Assembly: GCF_900115675.1 (NCBI RefSeq)
Contig: NZ_FOXI01000003.1
Coordinates: 170,767-234,766, forward strand
DNA from: Halolamina pelagica
GTDB lineage: Archaea > Halobacteriota > Halobacteria > Halobacteriales > Haloferacaceae
Reading direction: 5' to 3'
DNA length: 64,000 bases
Positions 8,228 through 17,445 of this stretch are shown piece after piece (the stretch's first letter is position 1; every line of letters starts with the position of its first letter). The translations under genes were made by a program, and so were the position numbers. Below the pieces are notes generated by a model. That model was not told where the DNA came from. It saw only the letters and a list, made by a program, of their open reading frames with translations, and did not search any database.

Positions 8228-9786
8228 CAGGCTTCGCGGTCGGCGACCGACTCGGCGGTCAGTTGGCCGCTGATCAGGCACATCGGGACGCCGATCCCGG
8301 GGGTGGTGTAGGAGCCGGTGAAGTACAGCCCCGGCACCTCGCTGGAGGCGTGGGAGGGCCGGAGCAGCGCGGTCTGTTTCAGGGTGTGTGCGAGGCCGAG
8401 TGCCGAGCCCTGCACGCTGTTGTACCGCGCGCCGAACTCCGAGACCGAGAACGTCTCCTCGACGACGATGCGGTCCCGCAGGTCGGTGCCGGTGTTGTCG
8501 GCGATGTCGTCGAGCACGGTCTCTCTGTACGCCTCGCGGGTCTCCTCGTCGTCGTCGAGGCCGGGGGCGATCGGGACGAGCGCGAAGAGGTTCGAGTGGC
8601 CCTCGGGGGCGACGGAGTCGTCGGTCTTCGAGGGGGCACAGAGGTAGTACGCCGGGTCGTCGGGCCAGGCCGGCTCGTCGAAGATCGTCTCGAAGTGCTG
8701 GTCCCACTCGGTCGGCAGGACGAGCGTGTGGTGGGCCAGTTCCGGCAGGTCGCCCTCGACGCCCATGTAGAGGAGGAACGCCGAGGGGGCGTAGGTGCGC
8801 GAGTCCCAGTACTCCTCGCCGTACTGCCGTTTGCGCTCGGGGAGGAGCTCCTGCTCGGTGTGGGCGTAGTCGGCGTCGCTGACGACGAGATCGGCGAGTT
8901 CGTAGCCGCCCGAACCGACGCGCCAGTCCTCGTGGCGATCGCTCGGGGCGAAGTCGGCGGGGTCGGCGGCGTCGTAGTCGACCTTGAAGCCGCCGCGCTG
9001 GCCGTGGATCTGCTGGACGTCGGCGCCGGCACGGTACTCCACGCCGAGTTCCTCCCCGAGGTCGACGAGGCCGTCGATGACGGCCGCGAGGCCGCCCTCG
9101 GGGTAGTAGACGCCCAACTCGAAGTCGACGTGGCTCATGAGGTTGTACAGCGCCGGCGTGTTGTGGGGCGACCCCCCGAGGAAGACGAGGGTGTACTGCA
9201 TCACCTGCTGGAGCTTCGGGTGGTCGAAGTACTCCTCGACGTGGTCCTGCATCGACCCGAGGAGGGCGAGCCCGCGGGCCTGCTTCCCCACGTCGGGGTC
9301 GAGGTAGTCCCTGAGTCGGGGCCGGTCCTCGTAGACGAAGTGCTCCATCCCGACCTCGTAGGTGTACTCGGACTCGTCGAGGTAGTCCCGGAGCGCGTCG
9401 CCGGCACCCTCCTCGTACGCCTCGAAGCGCTCGACGTTCGTCTCGATGTCGGGCGCGAGATCCATCGAGTCGCCGTCCTTCCACTGGATCCGGTAGTGGG
9501 GGTCGAGCCGGTTCAGTTCGTAGTAGTCGCGCACGTCGCGGTCGAAGTGGCCGAAGAACCGCTCGAACACGTCGGGCATCAGGTACCACGACGGGCCCAT
9601 GTCGAACCGGAACCCGTCGCGCTCCATCACGCTCGCGCGGCCGCCCAACTGCTCGTTGCGTTCGAGCAGGGTCACGTCGGCGCCCGCGTCGGCGAGGTAG
9701 CAGGCCGTCGAGAGCCCGCCGACGCCGCCGCCGATGACGACGATATCGCGGCCGGCGAGGGAAGCGAGGTCCGGGGAAACGTCCAT
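8227..9786 (-). CDS. crtD: carotenoid 3,4-desaturase / phytoene desaturase-type oxidoreductase
   Basis: A 519-residue FAD-dependent amine-oxidase/CrtI-like enzyme. The N-terminal dinucleotide-binding motif VVIGGGVGGLSTA with the downstream acidic residue in LLERNEQLGGRA is clear, and the C-terminus has the family signature YFTGSYTTPGIGVPMCLISG. In haloarchaea this operon position is occupied by the 3,4-desaturase CrtD that acts between LyeJ and CruF; separate CrtI-type phytoene desaturases usually lie elsewhere. It is the first gene of the operon and has its own TATA-like element 27 bases before the ATG, consistent with a leaderless message. Confidence 0.9.
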   Translation of the reverse strand: MDVSPDLASLAGRDIVVIGGGVGGLSTACYLADAGADVTLLERNEQLGGRASVMERDGFRFDMGPSWYLMPDVFERFFGHFDRDVRDYYELNRLDPHYRIQWKDGDSMDLAPDIETNVERFEAYEEGAGDALRDYLDESEYTYEVGMEHFVYEDRPRLRDYLDPDVGKQARGLALLGSMQDHVEEYFDHPKLQQVMQYTLVFLGGSPHNTPALYNLMSHVDFELGVYYPEGGLAAVIDGLVDLGEELGVEYRAGADVQQIHGQRGGFKVDYDAADPADFAPSDRHEDWRVGSGGYELADLVVSDADYAHTEQELLPERKRQYGEEYWDSRTYAPSAFLLYMGVEGDLPELAHHTLVLPTEWDQHFETIFDEPAWPDDPAYYLCAPSKTDDSVAPEGHSNLFALVPIAPGLDDDEETREAYRETVLDDIADNTGTDLRDRIVVEETFSVSEFGARYNSVQGSALGLAHTLKQTALLRPSHASSEVPGLYFTGSYTTPGIGVPMCLISGQLTAESVADREA

Positions 9787-9809
9787 GCGCTGAACAGGGG
9801 GGCGTGGGG

Positions 9810-9818
9810 CTTAAAACG
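9810..9818 (-). promoter_or_regulatory. TATA-like element of the crtD-lyeJ-cruF operon
   Basis: On the minus strand the sequence GTTTTAAGC is centred about 27-28 bases upstream of the crtD ATG at 9786. In haloarchaea that distance places transcription start at or next to the start codon, so the operon is probably leaderless. No operator-like repeat is evident. Confidence 0.55.
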
Positions 9819-9836
9819 GGCGACGCTGGCAGAGCG

Positions 9837-10223
9837 TCAGGGGGTCGCGACCGACTCGTCGGCGGTGGCCGTTCCCCACGCCAGCAGCGCCATCGAGATC
9901 GTCAGCAACAGGCCCCAGAGGTACGCCGTGAGCAGCGCCGGCGGGAAGACGGCCTCCATCAGCACCGTCGCGGGCAGCAGCCACTGGCCGGCGATGAACC
10001 CCCAGACGGCGACCTGTCGGCGGGTTCCGGAGAGCGCCGTCCGCTCGATGGCGAACCCGGTCACGACGGCGAGGATCGACAGGATCCCGAAGTGGGCGTG
10101 GCCGCCGACAGAGACCGCCGGGAGTCCCGGCCCCATCGGCGAGATCATGTACGACTGGATGATCCCCCAGATCATCTGGATCGTCAATGCGACGTAGCCG
10201 GACACGCGAAGGGTGCGTGACAT
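9837..10223 (-). CDS. conserved haloarchaeal membrane protein
   Basis: A 128-residue protein with four hydrophobic segments, starting MSRTLRVSGYVAL. Histidines occur in GGHAHFGIL, between segments one and two, and QWLLPATVLMEA lies in the third. I do not recognise the function; the HAHFG segment resembles heme- or metal-binding loops of small membrane proteins but this is weak. A slightly earlier in-frame start exists at 10244, but a TATA-like CGATTAAG lies about 29 bases before the ATG at 10223, supporting the shorter, leaderless form. The gene precedes the carotenoid operon on the same strand, separated by about 50 bases that hold the crtD promoter. Confidence 0.65.
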   Translation of the reverse strand: MSRTLRVSGYVALTIQMIWGIIQSYMISPMGPGLPAVSVGGHAHFGILSILAVVTGFAIERTALSGTRRQVAVWGFIAGQWLLPATVLMEAVFPPALLTAYLWGLLLTISMALLAWGTATADESVATP

Positions 10224-10325
10224 GTACGCTCCAGGGTACGTCACCGTTCACTTAATCGTTCTGGTAGGTCGTGCTTCACCCGCCGCAACGGACACCGCTA
10301 AGTCGCCGTCGGCCCACCTGTCCGT

Positions 10326-10997
10326 ATGGAGAACACCACAGTCGTCGTCACCGGCGCCGGCGGGGCGATCGGCGGCGCGCTGGTCGAGGCGTTCGCCGCC
10401 GACGGGGCGACAGTGCTCGCGGGCGTCCACCACGACGAGGGGCGCTTCGACGAGTCCGACGGCGTCGAGACCATGCGCGTCGACGCTCGCGACGAGTTCG
10501 ACGTGGAGTTCCTGATGGAGCGCGCGGCGAAAGTCGGGGACGAAATCGACCTCGTGGTCCCCTGTGCGGCGGTGTTCCACGGCGCTCCCGGCGAGCAGCA
10601 GTTGGCCGAGGAGAGCTACGCCGCCTTCGACGACCAGTTCCGGACCAACGCCCGCGGCGTCTTCGTCGCGATCAAGGAGGCACTCCCCCACCTCGCCGCC
10701 GACGCGCGGGTGCTCGTCCCCTCGGGGTCGGTCGCTGCGGACGCCGAGCCGGGCTACGGCGGCTACGCGGTCTCGAAGGCCGCGGCGGAGGCGGTCGCCC
10801 GGCAGTTCGCCGTCGAGATCGACCACCCCGTCGGCGTCGTCGACCCCGGCGTCGTCGACAGCGACCTCACGGGCGGACGGGGCCGCGACCCCGAGGACGT
10901 GGTCGGGCTGTTCCGCTGGGCGGCGACGGAAACGCCGGCGGACGACCTGGACGGGGAGCGCCTCGGCCTCGCCGAGTGGAAGCGGGCGACGCGGTAG
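10326..10997 (+). CDS. short-chain dehydrogenase/reductase (SDR)
   Basis: A 223-residue classical SDR. The cofactor-binding motif TGAGGAIG lies at residues 9-16 and the active-site YxxxK is in YAVSKAAAE, with an upstream serine in VPSGSVAAD. The short length and the lack of an obvious substrate lid leave the substrate open. A TATA-like GCTAAGTC about 27 bases before the ATG suggests a leaderless mRNA. It lies divergent from the membrane gene at 9837-10223, with about 100 bases between the starts. NAD(P) preference is not decided by what I can see. Confidence 0.85.
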   Translation: MENTTVVVTGAGGAIGGALVEAFAADGATVLAGVHHDEGRFDESDGVETMRVDARDEFDVEFLMERAAKVGDEIDLVVPCAAVFHGAPGEQQLAEESYAAFDDQFRTNARGVFVAIKEALPHLAADARVLVPSGSVAADAEPGYGGYAVSKAAAEAVARQFAVEIDHPVGVVDPGVVDSDLTGGRGRDPEDVVGLFRWAATETPADDLDGERLGLAEWKRATR

Positions 10998-11046
10998 CGA
11001 CCCGGGGAGCCGTACGTTCTTCACCCCCCACCGCCTTGGATCGGCC

Positions 11047-11292
11047 ATGCAACTGGAGGCCATCCGGACGGCGGAGGGCGAGACCGTGTACGTCGACTCC
11101 ACCGACGGCGAGAAGGGGTCGAAGGGGATCTTCTTCGTCGCCTACGTCTCCGAGGCGGGCGAGGAGCGCTGGGGCTACTTCTGTGGGAACTGCGAGACGA
11201 CCGACAACGCGGTGGACCCGATGGGCCGGATCGAGTGCAACGTCTGCGGGAACGCGAAGAAGCCGGACGAGTGGGACGCGGCGCACGAGTGA
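11047..11292 (+). CDS. small zinc-ribbon protein, DUF5816 family
   Basis: An 81-residue protein with a treble-clef or zinc-ribbon pattern: FCGNCETTDNAVDPMG then CNVCGNAKKPDEWDAAHE. The four cysteines form two CxxC pairs about 20 residues apart. The sequence resembles the haloarchaeal DUF5816 family. No function is known. It follows the SDR gene by 49 bases on the same strand, so they may be co-transcribed. A perfect 8-bp hairpin lies 18 bases after the stop. Confidence 0.75.
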   Translation: MQLEAIRTAEGETVYVDSTDGEKGSKGIFFVAYVSEAGEERWGYFCGNCETTDNAVDPMGRIECNVCGNAKKPDEWDAAHE

Positions 11293-11310
11293 ACCGCGGC
11301 GCACGACCAG

Positions 11311-11331
11311 CCGACGACCTCGTGTCGTCGG
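11311..11331 (+). terminator. hairpin after the DUF5816 gene
   Basis: An inverted repeat with 8-bp arms CCGACGAC and GTCGTCGG and a five-base loop. It sits 18 bases downstream of the stop codon at 11292. No T-run follows, so a role in termination is only possible; it could instead stabilise the 3' end or belong to the repeat region that follows. Confidence 0.35.
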
Positions 11332-11333
11332 CA

Positions 11334-11432
11334 CGGAGACTTCGCCGCGGTTCGCACGAATAATCTCGGCGAACGACCGCGGTGACCTCCGTGTCACGGG
11401 TTCGGAGACTCTGCCGAGAGTTTCACGAGTAA
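11334..11432. repeat. two imperfect 30-bp direct repeats in a convergent intergenic region
   Basis: The copies lie at 11334-11363 and 11403-11432 and share 22 of 30 positions by my alignment, beginning CGGAGACT and ending CACGA-(A/G)-TAA. They lie between the 3' ends of the DUF5816 gene and the aminotransferase gene. No reading frame spans them. They may be a decayed duplication or a protein-binding repeat. Confidence 0.5.
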
Positions 11433-11468
11433 CCGACGGCGTACGGCTTGCCCCGCGCGCCGCCGCGC

Positions 11469-12785
11469 TCAGAACGTCGCCTCGATCCCCGTCGCCAGCG
11501 CGTCGACGGCCTCATCGATATCGGCGCGGTCGATACACAGCGGCGGCGAGCAGAGCACCTGCGTGTCCGGCCGGCCGGAGCCGAACAGCACGCCGTGGTC
11601 TGTCGCGACCTCGCGCACGTCCTCGACGGGGTTGTCGGCGTCGCGCTCGACCCGCGGATCGACGAACGGCTCGCCGGTTTCCGGGTCGCCGAACTCGACC
11701 GACCAGAGGAGGCCGCGGCCGTGCACGTCGGCCACCGCCCCGTAGCGCGCTTCGAGCTCGCGGAGCCGTTGCTCCAGGTACGGCGCCAGCTCCCGACAGT
11801 TCTCGATCAGGCCGTCGGCGTAGGCGTCCATCGCGGCGTTGCCCGCGGCGCAGGCCACGGGGTGGCCGGCGAACGTCTGCCCCAGCGGGTGGCCGTCCGC
11901 GCGGATCTCGGCGGCGATCTCCTCGTCGGCGAGCACCCCCGCAAGCGGCGCGTACGCGCTCGTGACGCCCTTCGCGAAGGTGATCATGTCCGGCTCGACG
12001 CCCTCGGTCCCGATCCCGAACCAGTCGCCACACCGGCCGAACCCCGAGATCACCTCGTCGGCGATCAGGAGCACGTCGTACTCGTCGCAGATCTCCCGCA
12101 CTCGCTCGAAGTAGCCCGGCGGCGCCGGGTAGGCGCCGGAGGTGCCGGCGACGGGTTCGGTGAGCACGGCCGCGACGGAGTCGGGCCCCTCGTTTTTGAT
12201 CACGAACTCCAGGTGGTCGGCGGCCTGCTGACCGATCTCATCGGGCGTGTCGCCGTCGAAGGGGGAGTTGTGGACCATCGGCGGCAGGAACTTCCCGACG
12301 CCGGTGGTGGCGGCGTGGCGCTCGACCACCGATCGGGTCTCTGGATCACCCGAGAGCCCGCCGGCGGCGTACGTCGAGCCGTGGTAGGAGCGCCAGCGCG
12401 TCAACACCGTCGACGCGTCCTGGTACTCGCGGGCGATCTGGATCGCCGACTCGTTGGCCTCGCTGCCGGAGATGGAGAAGAACACGTCGTTCAGGCTGCC
12501 CGGCGCGCGGTCGGCCAGCCGCGCCGCGAGCTCGTCGCGGGCCGGGGTGGTTTTCGAGGAGGAGACGTAGGGGATCTCGCGGGCCTGCTGGGTCATCGCG
12601 TCGACGATCGGCGCACAGGAGTGACCGGCGTTGACGCAGTAGAGCTGTGCCATGAAGTCCAGGTACTCGTCCCCGGCGTCGTCGGTGACGCGTGCCCCCT
12701 CGCCCGACGTGAGCGAGAGCACGTCGGCGTCGTCGTCGCCTGCGTACCAGTGCGGGATGTTCCGTGACCGGTCCGTCCGTGCCAT
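11469..12785 (-). CDS. class III PLP-dependent aminotransferase
   Basis: A 438-residue aminotransferase of the class III (ornithine/omega-amino acid) group. Landmarks are SGSEANESAIQIAREY in the cofactor phosphate region, the acidic LLIADEVISGFGRCGDWFG containing the PLP-ring aspartate, and MITFAKGVTSAYAPL, whose lysine forms the Schiff base. Length is normal. Such enzymes transfer amino groups from omega-amino acids or polyamines to pyruvate or 2-oxoglutarate, and the exact substrate cannot be read here. The gene faces the small EamA gene at 12891 divergently, with about 105 bases between. Confidence 0.88.
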   Translation of the reverse strand: MARTDRSRNIPHWYAGDDDADVLSLTSGEGARVTDDAGDEYLDFMAQLYCVNAGHSCAPIVDAMTQQAREIPYVSSSKTTPARDELAARLADRAPGSLNDVFFSISGSEANESAIQIAREYQDASTVLTRWRSYHGSTYAAGGLSGDPETRSVVERHAATTGVGKFLPPMVHNSPFDGDTPDEIGQQAADHLEFVIKNEGPDSVAAVLTEPVAGTSGAYPAPPGYFERVREICDEYDVLLIADEVISGFGRCGDWFGIGTEGVEPDMITFAKGVTSAYAPLAGVLADEEIAAEIRADGHPLGQTFAGHPVACAAGNAAMDAYADGLIENCRELAPYLEQRLRELEARYGAVADVHGRGLLWSVEFGDPETGEPFVDPRVERDADNPVEDVREVATDHGVLFGSGRPDTQVLCSPPLCIDRADIDEAVDALATGIEATF

Positions 12786-12890
12786 ACCGCCACAAGGGAG
12801 AACCCGTGGTTAACTCTGTCTCTCGGGCCACTCCGACCTCCCGTCAGTCGAGAACGAAGCGTTTCTCCGTCCCGTTCGGCTTCCATCGAC

Positions 12891-13304
12891 GTGCTCAACC
12901 TCGGGACCGTGCTCGCGTTCGGTGCGCTGGTGTTGTTCGGCGGCTGGGCGGTGGCTGCGGGCGTCGCGACCCGGTCGCTGTCGGCCGTGAACGCCGTCTT
13001 CCTCTCGTACGTGGCGAGCCTGACGCTCGTCGGCGGCTACGTGCTCTCGGTACGCCGGCCGATCAGCGGCACCGGGACGGACGTGGCGTTCGCGTTGCTG
13101 TCGGGGGCCTTTCTCGCGATCGGGAGCATCAGCTTCTACGCCGCGCTCGAGCGGGGGAGCGTCGCGATCGTGTCGGCGATCGCCGCACTGTACTTCGTCG
13201 TCCCCGTGGTCGTCGGCGTCCTCTACTTCGAGGCCGACCTCAGCACGGCGAACGTCGCCGGCATCGGGCTGGCGATCGTGGCCGTCGTCCTCATCGCGTC
13301 CTGA
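12891..13304 (+). CDS. half-size EamA/DMT-family membrane protein
   Basis: A 137-residue protein made of about five hydrophobic segments and starting with GTG. It matches one EamA repeat (ISFYAALERGSVAIVSAIAALYFVVPVV is the conserved hairpin), whereas typical drug/metabolite transporters carry two, like the 308-residue one at 27440-28366. Such single-repeat proteins work as dimers in the SMR-like branch, so this one may be functional as a homodimer (inference). Substrate unknown. It converges on gltX with about 40 bases between. Confidence 0.75.
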   Translation: MLNLGTVLAFGALVLFGGWAVAAGVATRSLSAVNAVFLSYVASLTLVGGYVLSVRRPISGTGTDVAFALLSGAFLAIGSISFYAALERGSVAIVSAIAALYFVVPVVVGVLYFEADLSTANVAGIGLAIVAVVLIAS

Positions 13305-13346
13305 CGCGGGCTCGGTGCAGTCGGTCGACCCGGCCGTCGATGCCGA

Positions 13347-15068
13347 CTACGGGTGGGCGTAGTACGCCACCGACTCCCCGTCGGCGACCTGCTCGTCGAC
13401 CCGCACGAAGCCGACGCGCTCGAACTGCAGCATCTCGTCGGCGCCGTAGTCGGCGTAGCCCGGCTCCGCGTGGCCGGTCTCGTCGCCGTTCATCGTCCGC
13501 AGGCGCACGGGAACGCTCTCGGCGGCCGGCACCCAGTGGATCACGTCCACGTCGCCGCTTTTCACGACCGCGAGGTCGTCGTCGGTGTACTCGAGGCCGT
13601 CGGCGGTGCGCTTCACGGGGCCGAACCCCTTGAGCCAGACCTTCCCGCCCTCCGCGGGCAGGTCCTGCTCCTCGACGAGCACGGCGTCGCCGACCGGGAT
13701 GTCGCGGTCGCCGCGGTCCTCGTGGTCGGGGTGCAGCGGCGGGTTTGCCACGTCGGGGCCGCCAGCGACCGGGAGTTCGACGCCGTCGCGGACGAAGAAC
13801 CGTCGGTCGGCGTCGTCGTCGACGATCTCGCGGTTGTTCGCGTACACCGCCGACATCGCCAGGTCCACGTCGGAGGTCGAGAGCCCGAGTTCGAGCATCG
13901 CGTCGACGAGCGCTTGGCCCCGAATCCCGCGGCGGCGCACGGAGGCGATCGTCGGCGCGCGGGGGTCGTCCCAGCCCGAGAGCTCGCCGTTCTCGATCTT
14001 CCCGATGATGGTCGACGTGCTCATCTTCACGTCGTAGGCGTCGATCTGGACGTGGCCCCAGTGCAGGACTTCGGGGTACTCCCAGCCGAAGTAGTCGTAG
14101 ACGAACCGCTGGCGCTTCGCGGAGTCCTGCAGGTCGATCCCGCGGATGATGTGCGTGACGCCGGTGAGGTGGTCGTCGATGCCGGACTGGAAGTCGAGCA
14201 TCGGCCAGCAGCGGTACTGTTCGGCCTCCTCGCGCGGGTGTGGCGTGTCGACCATCCGGAACGCGACCCAGTCACGCAGCGCGGGGTTCTTGTGCTCGAT
14301 GTCGGTCTTGACTCGGAGGACCATCTCGCCGGAACTGTACTCGCCGGCGACCATGTCGTCGAACTCCCCGTGGACCGTCTCGACGTCCTTGTCCCGGTGC
14401 GGGCAGGCCTCGGCTTCGTTCTTGAGGTTCGAGAACGTCTCGCCCGAGCAGGAGCAGGTGTAGGCGCCGCCCTCGTCGATGAGGTTCCGGGCGTGCTCGT
14501 AGTACGTCTCGACGCGGTCGGAGGCTTTCAGCACCTCGTCGGGCGTGAACCCGAGGTAGTCGATGTCGTCGAGGATGGCGTCGTAGGCGTCGAGGTCCGG
14601 CCGCTTGGTCTCGGGGTCGGTGTCGTCGAACCGCACGATGAAGTGGCCGTCGTACACCTCCTCGGTGTAGGTGCCCATCACCGCCGGCATCCGGGCGTGG
14701 CCCAGGTGCCACGGGCCGTTGGGGTTCGGCGCCGCGCGCATCCGGATCTCGTCGTACTCCTCGGCGTTCGGGAGGTCCGGGAGGAGCTGGTCGTCCTCCT
14801 CCTCCTCGGCCATCAGTTCCTCGTAGAGGTCGGCGTCGAGTTCCTGCAGGCGTGCCTCCTGCTCCTCGGCGTCCATCCCGTTGACTCGCGAGACGACCGG
14901 GGCGACGACGCCCGCGATCTCGTCGCCGTGCTGGCGGAAGTCGGGGTTCTCGCCCATGAGCGGCCCCATTATCGGGCCGACCTCGGCGTCGCTGCCGTGT
15001 TCGAGCGCGTTGAACAGGGCGTGCTTCTCGGCCTCCCGTTCGACCCGCTCGCGGAGATCCTCGTCCAT
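13347..15068 (-). CDS. gltX: glutamyl-tRNA synthetase (archaeal type)
   Basis: A 573-residue class I aminoacyl-tRNA synthetase of the archaeal/eukaryotic GluRS branch. The N-terminal ~100 residues form the archaeal extension. The HIGH-like motif reads GPWHLGHARM near residue 116 and the KMSKS-like motif reads YDVKMSTSTI in the middle. The C-terminal third has the beta-barrel anticodon-binding features of GlnRS-like proteins (VKRTADGLEYTDDDLAVV, then PVRLRTMNGDE). It charges tRNA-Glu, and in archaea also tRNA-Gln, which is then amidated by GatDE. It is separated from the downstream EamA gene by convergence and has no visible operon partner. Confidence 0.96.
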   Translation of the reverse strand: MDEDLRERVEREAEKHALFNALEHGSDAEVGPIMGPLMGENPDFRQHGDEIAGVVAPVVSRVNGMDAEEQEARLQELDADLYEELMAEEEEDDQLLPDLPNAEEYDEIRMRAAPNPNGPWHLGHARMPAVMGTYTEEVYDGHFIVRFDDTDPETKRPDLDAYDAILDDIDYLGFTPDEVLKASDRVETYYEHARNLIDEGGAYTCSCSGETFSNLKNEAEACPHRDKDVETVHGEFDDMVAGEYSSGEMVLRVKTDIEHKNPALRDWVAFRMVDTPHPREEAEQYRCWPMLDFQSGIDDHLTGVTHIIRGIDLQDSAKRQRFVYDYFGWEYPEVLHWGHVQIDAYDVKMSTSTIIGKIENGELSGWDDPRAPTIASVRRRGIRGQALVDAMLELGLSTSDVDLAMSAVYANNREIVDDDADRRFFVRDGVELPVAGGPDVANPPLHPDHEDRGDRDIPVGDAVLVEEQDLPAEGGKVWLKGFGPVKRTADGLEYTDDDLAVVKSGDVDVIHWVPAAESVPVRLRTMNGDETGHAEPGYADYGADEMLQFERVGFVRVDEQVADGESVAYYAHP

Positions 15069-15131
15069 TACCGGATCGTACTGCCCGGCGTCGCAAAAAG
15101 GGGTGTGAAACGCGGGAGCGGGGATTTCTCT

Positions 15132-16601
15132 CTACTCCCGGTGATGCGCGTCCCACTTCCCGAGGGAGCGCCGATAGAGGCCCATCCCGACACCCCCCAA
15201 CACCACCCCACCTGCACCGAGCGCCGCCAACAGTCCGGCCGACACCGGCGCGAACGCGAACGCGACCACCAGAATCGGCACCAGCGGCACCGCAATCGCG
15301 GCGCCGAAGGCGGCGTACAGCCCGGTGTCGAACAGGAACTCGTTGGGCGACATGCCGGCGAGGTAGATCGTCAGCCCGAACACGTAGCAGGCGACGCCGA
15401 CGAGCACGACGGCGCCGACGACGGCCTCGCCCGGCGGCGTCCCACGCCAGAGGACGCCGACGGCGTAGAACGCTAGCCCCACCGCGGGCCCGAGCAGCAG
15501 GAACGCCCGGAGCTTCCCGTGGAACACGGACGCGGCGTCGAGGGGCTGGGCGAGGTAGCTCCCCACGTCGTCGTTCGTGGTGAGCCAGTTGTACGTCGTG
15601 AACCCAGTCAGCCCCAGCACCGCGCCGAAGGAGATCCCGACCGAGGGCGCGACGCCGGTGATGTCCGCCGCGAGGTCGACGAGCCCCGCGGTGACGCCGA
15701 GCAGCACCGCGGCGGAGAACAGCACCTTCCCGAAGCCGCCGGAACTGCGGTGGACGTCGAGCAGGGTCTTCGTGGCCACGGGGTCGTCGACGCGGGCGAG
15801 CCAGCGGCGGAAGTCCGGGCCGACGGAGCGGTCCGCGGACTGGACCTGTGGGTCGAACGTCGCCGCGCCGACAGCGTAGGAGCCGAGGATCAGCACGGCG
15901 GCGGCGCCGGCGCTCGTGACCCCGGGGTTCAGGTAGAGGCCGTAGGGCGTGTAGGCGAGCACCGGCACGCCGGCGTACCACGCGGCACCGACGCCGCCAG
16001 CGAGGGCGACCACCAGCAGGCGGCTAGGGGCGCCCGTCGCCGAGAGTCCCACGCCGGCGATGGTGAGGCCGATGCCGAGTACGAACGTCGCGGTCAGCGT
16101 GGCCCAGAGCAGCGGGATCGCCGCGAGGCCGATCCCGGCGCCGGAAAGCGCCGCGGGCGCGACGCCGACCGCCATCGGGAGCAGGAACAGCGCGGCGTAG
16201 TAGCACACGTCCTTGAGGACGAAGATCCCCAGCAGACGGCCCTGCGAGAGCGGCAGCGTTCGAGCGGAGAAGACGATCAGCGTCGTCTCGCCCAGCACGT
16301 TCGCCACCGCGTCGCGGCCGACGAAGCCGATCGAGCCGGTGTGGAGGCCGAAGACGAACGCCAGGGCGTGGAGGCCGGCGACGACGGCACCGGGATCGGT
16401 GCCCGAAAAGTCCAGTAGCCAGACCGTGCCGGCGACCAGCGCGACGATCAGCAGCGGGAACGCGCCGAAGCGGCCGCCGCCGAGCAGTTCGCTGTGGAGG
16501 CGCCACTCCTCGCGCAGCATCTCGCGGAACACCACCTCGTCGCGCTCCCACTGTGTGGGGGTGTCAGCGGCGTCGCCGGCGGGCGGCTCCGTCTCACTCA
16601 T
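15132..16601 (-). CDS. ABC transporter permease
   Basis: A 489-residue integral membrane protein with about ten to twelve hydrophobic segments after a hydrophilic N-terminus that contains REMLREEWRLHSEL, the amphipathic cytoplasmic lead-in common to ABC-2 type permeases. The gene overlaps the upstream ATP-binding protein gene by eight bases, so the pair forms an exporter. The cargo is not identifiable. No binding protein or accessory gene is adjacent, which fits export rather than uptake. Composition is the same as the surroundings. Confidence 0.82.
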   Translation of the reverse strand: MSETEPPAGDAADTPTQWERDEVVFREMLREEWRLHSELLGGGRFGAFPLLIVALVAGTVWLLDFSGTDPGAVVAGLHALAFVFGLHTGSIGFVGRDAVANVLGETTLIVFSARTLPLSQGRLLGIFVLKDVCYYAALFLLPMAVGVAPAALSGAGIGLAAIPLLWATLTATFVLGIGLTIAGVGLSATGAPSRLLVVALAGGVGAAWYAGVPVLAYTPYGLYLNPGVTSAGAAAVLILGSYAVGAATFDPQVQSADRSVGPDFRRWLARVDDPVATKTLLDVHRSSGGFGKVLFSAAVLLGVTAGLVDLAADITGVAPSVGISFGAVLGLTGFTTYNWLTTNDDVGSYLAQPLDAASVFHGKLRAFLLLGPAVGLAFYAVGVLWRGTPPGEAVVGAVVLVGVACYVFGLTIYLAGMSPNEFLFDTGLYAAFGAAIAVPLVPILVVAFAFAPVSAGLLAALGAGGVVLGGVGMGLYRRSLGKWDAHHRE

Positions 16602-17331
16602 CGCGCTCCCACTCCTCCCCGGCGTCGACGTTCTCGACGAAGGCGTCGAGCAGCGTCTCGTCGGCGCCCAGTTCCGCGGGCTCGACCTCCGCGACCAGTT
16701 CGCCGGCGTTGACGATCCCCACCCGCGAGCAGAGTTCGGCGGCGACCTCGACGTTGTGGGTGGAGACGACGACGGTGTTGCCTGCCTCGCGGTAGCGCCG
16801 CAGGAATCGCTTGACGCGCTCCTGGACGATCGGATCGAGGTTGGCGAGCGGTTCGTCGATGAACACCACCTCGGGCTCGTGGAGGAACGCGCCGGCGATC
16901 ATCGTCTTCTGCTGCTGGCCCCGCGAGAGATCCGTCGAGAGCGTGTCGAGCTTCTCGGTGAAGGAGAGGCGGTCGGCCCACGTCTCGGTTCGCGCGTCCA
17001 CCGCGTCGTCGGCCATCCCCCGGACGGCGCCGACGAACTGGAAGTACTCCCGCGGCGTCGAGAAGCTGGGCGGCGACTCCTTCTCGGGGAGGATCCCGAC
17101 GCGCTCGCGGACGCCCAGGGGGTCGATCTCGGGGTCGACGCCGAGTACTGTTGCCGACCCCGAGTCGGCGACGATCTGGCCGGTCAACACCTCCATGGCG
17201 GTCGTCTTGCCGGCGCCGTTGGGGCCGAGCAGCCCGTACAGTTCGCCCGAGTCGATCGAGAGCGAGAGCCCCGCGAGCGCAGCCACGTCGCCGTAGGACT
17301 TGCGCAGGTCGTCGGTCCGGATCGCGGTCAT
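16594..17331 (-). CDS. ABC transporter ATP-binding protein
   Basis: A 245-residue ATPase. Walker A is GPNGAGKTT near residue 38, the signature region is DLSRGQQQK (a variant of LSGGQ with R at the third position), Walker B is VVFIDEPLANLDP, and the H-loop is VVSTHNVE. The ATG at 17331 is preferred over one nine codons earlier because MTAIRTDDLRKSYG is the normal N-terminus. It overlaps the permease gene by eight bases. The pair resembles ABC-2 type exporters with unknown substrate. Confidence 0.9.
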   Translation of the reverse strand: MTAIRTDDLRKSYGDVAALAGLSLSIDSGELYGLLGPNGAGKTTAMEVLTGQIVADSGSATVLGVDPEIDPLGVRERVGILPEKESPPSFSTPREYFQFVGAVRGMADDAVDARTETWADRLSFTEKLDTLSTDLSRGQQQKTMIAGAFLHEPEVVFIDEPLANLDPIVQERVKRFLRRYREAGNTVVVSTHNVEVAAELCSRVGIVNAGELVAEVEPAELGADETLLDAFVENVDAGEEWERDE

Positions 17332-17445
17332 GAACGCCCAGTCAGCCGGCGAACCCATAGTTCGTGCGCCGTCGGTATCGATGCTGAAAATCGGCGGCGG
17401 GCCGCCACCCCAACCGTTACCCGGATCCTGACCGATCGTTCAGCC

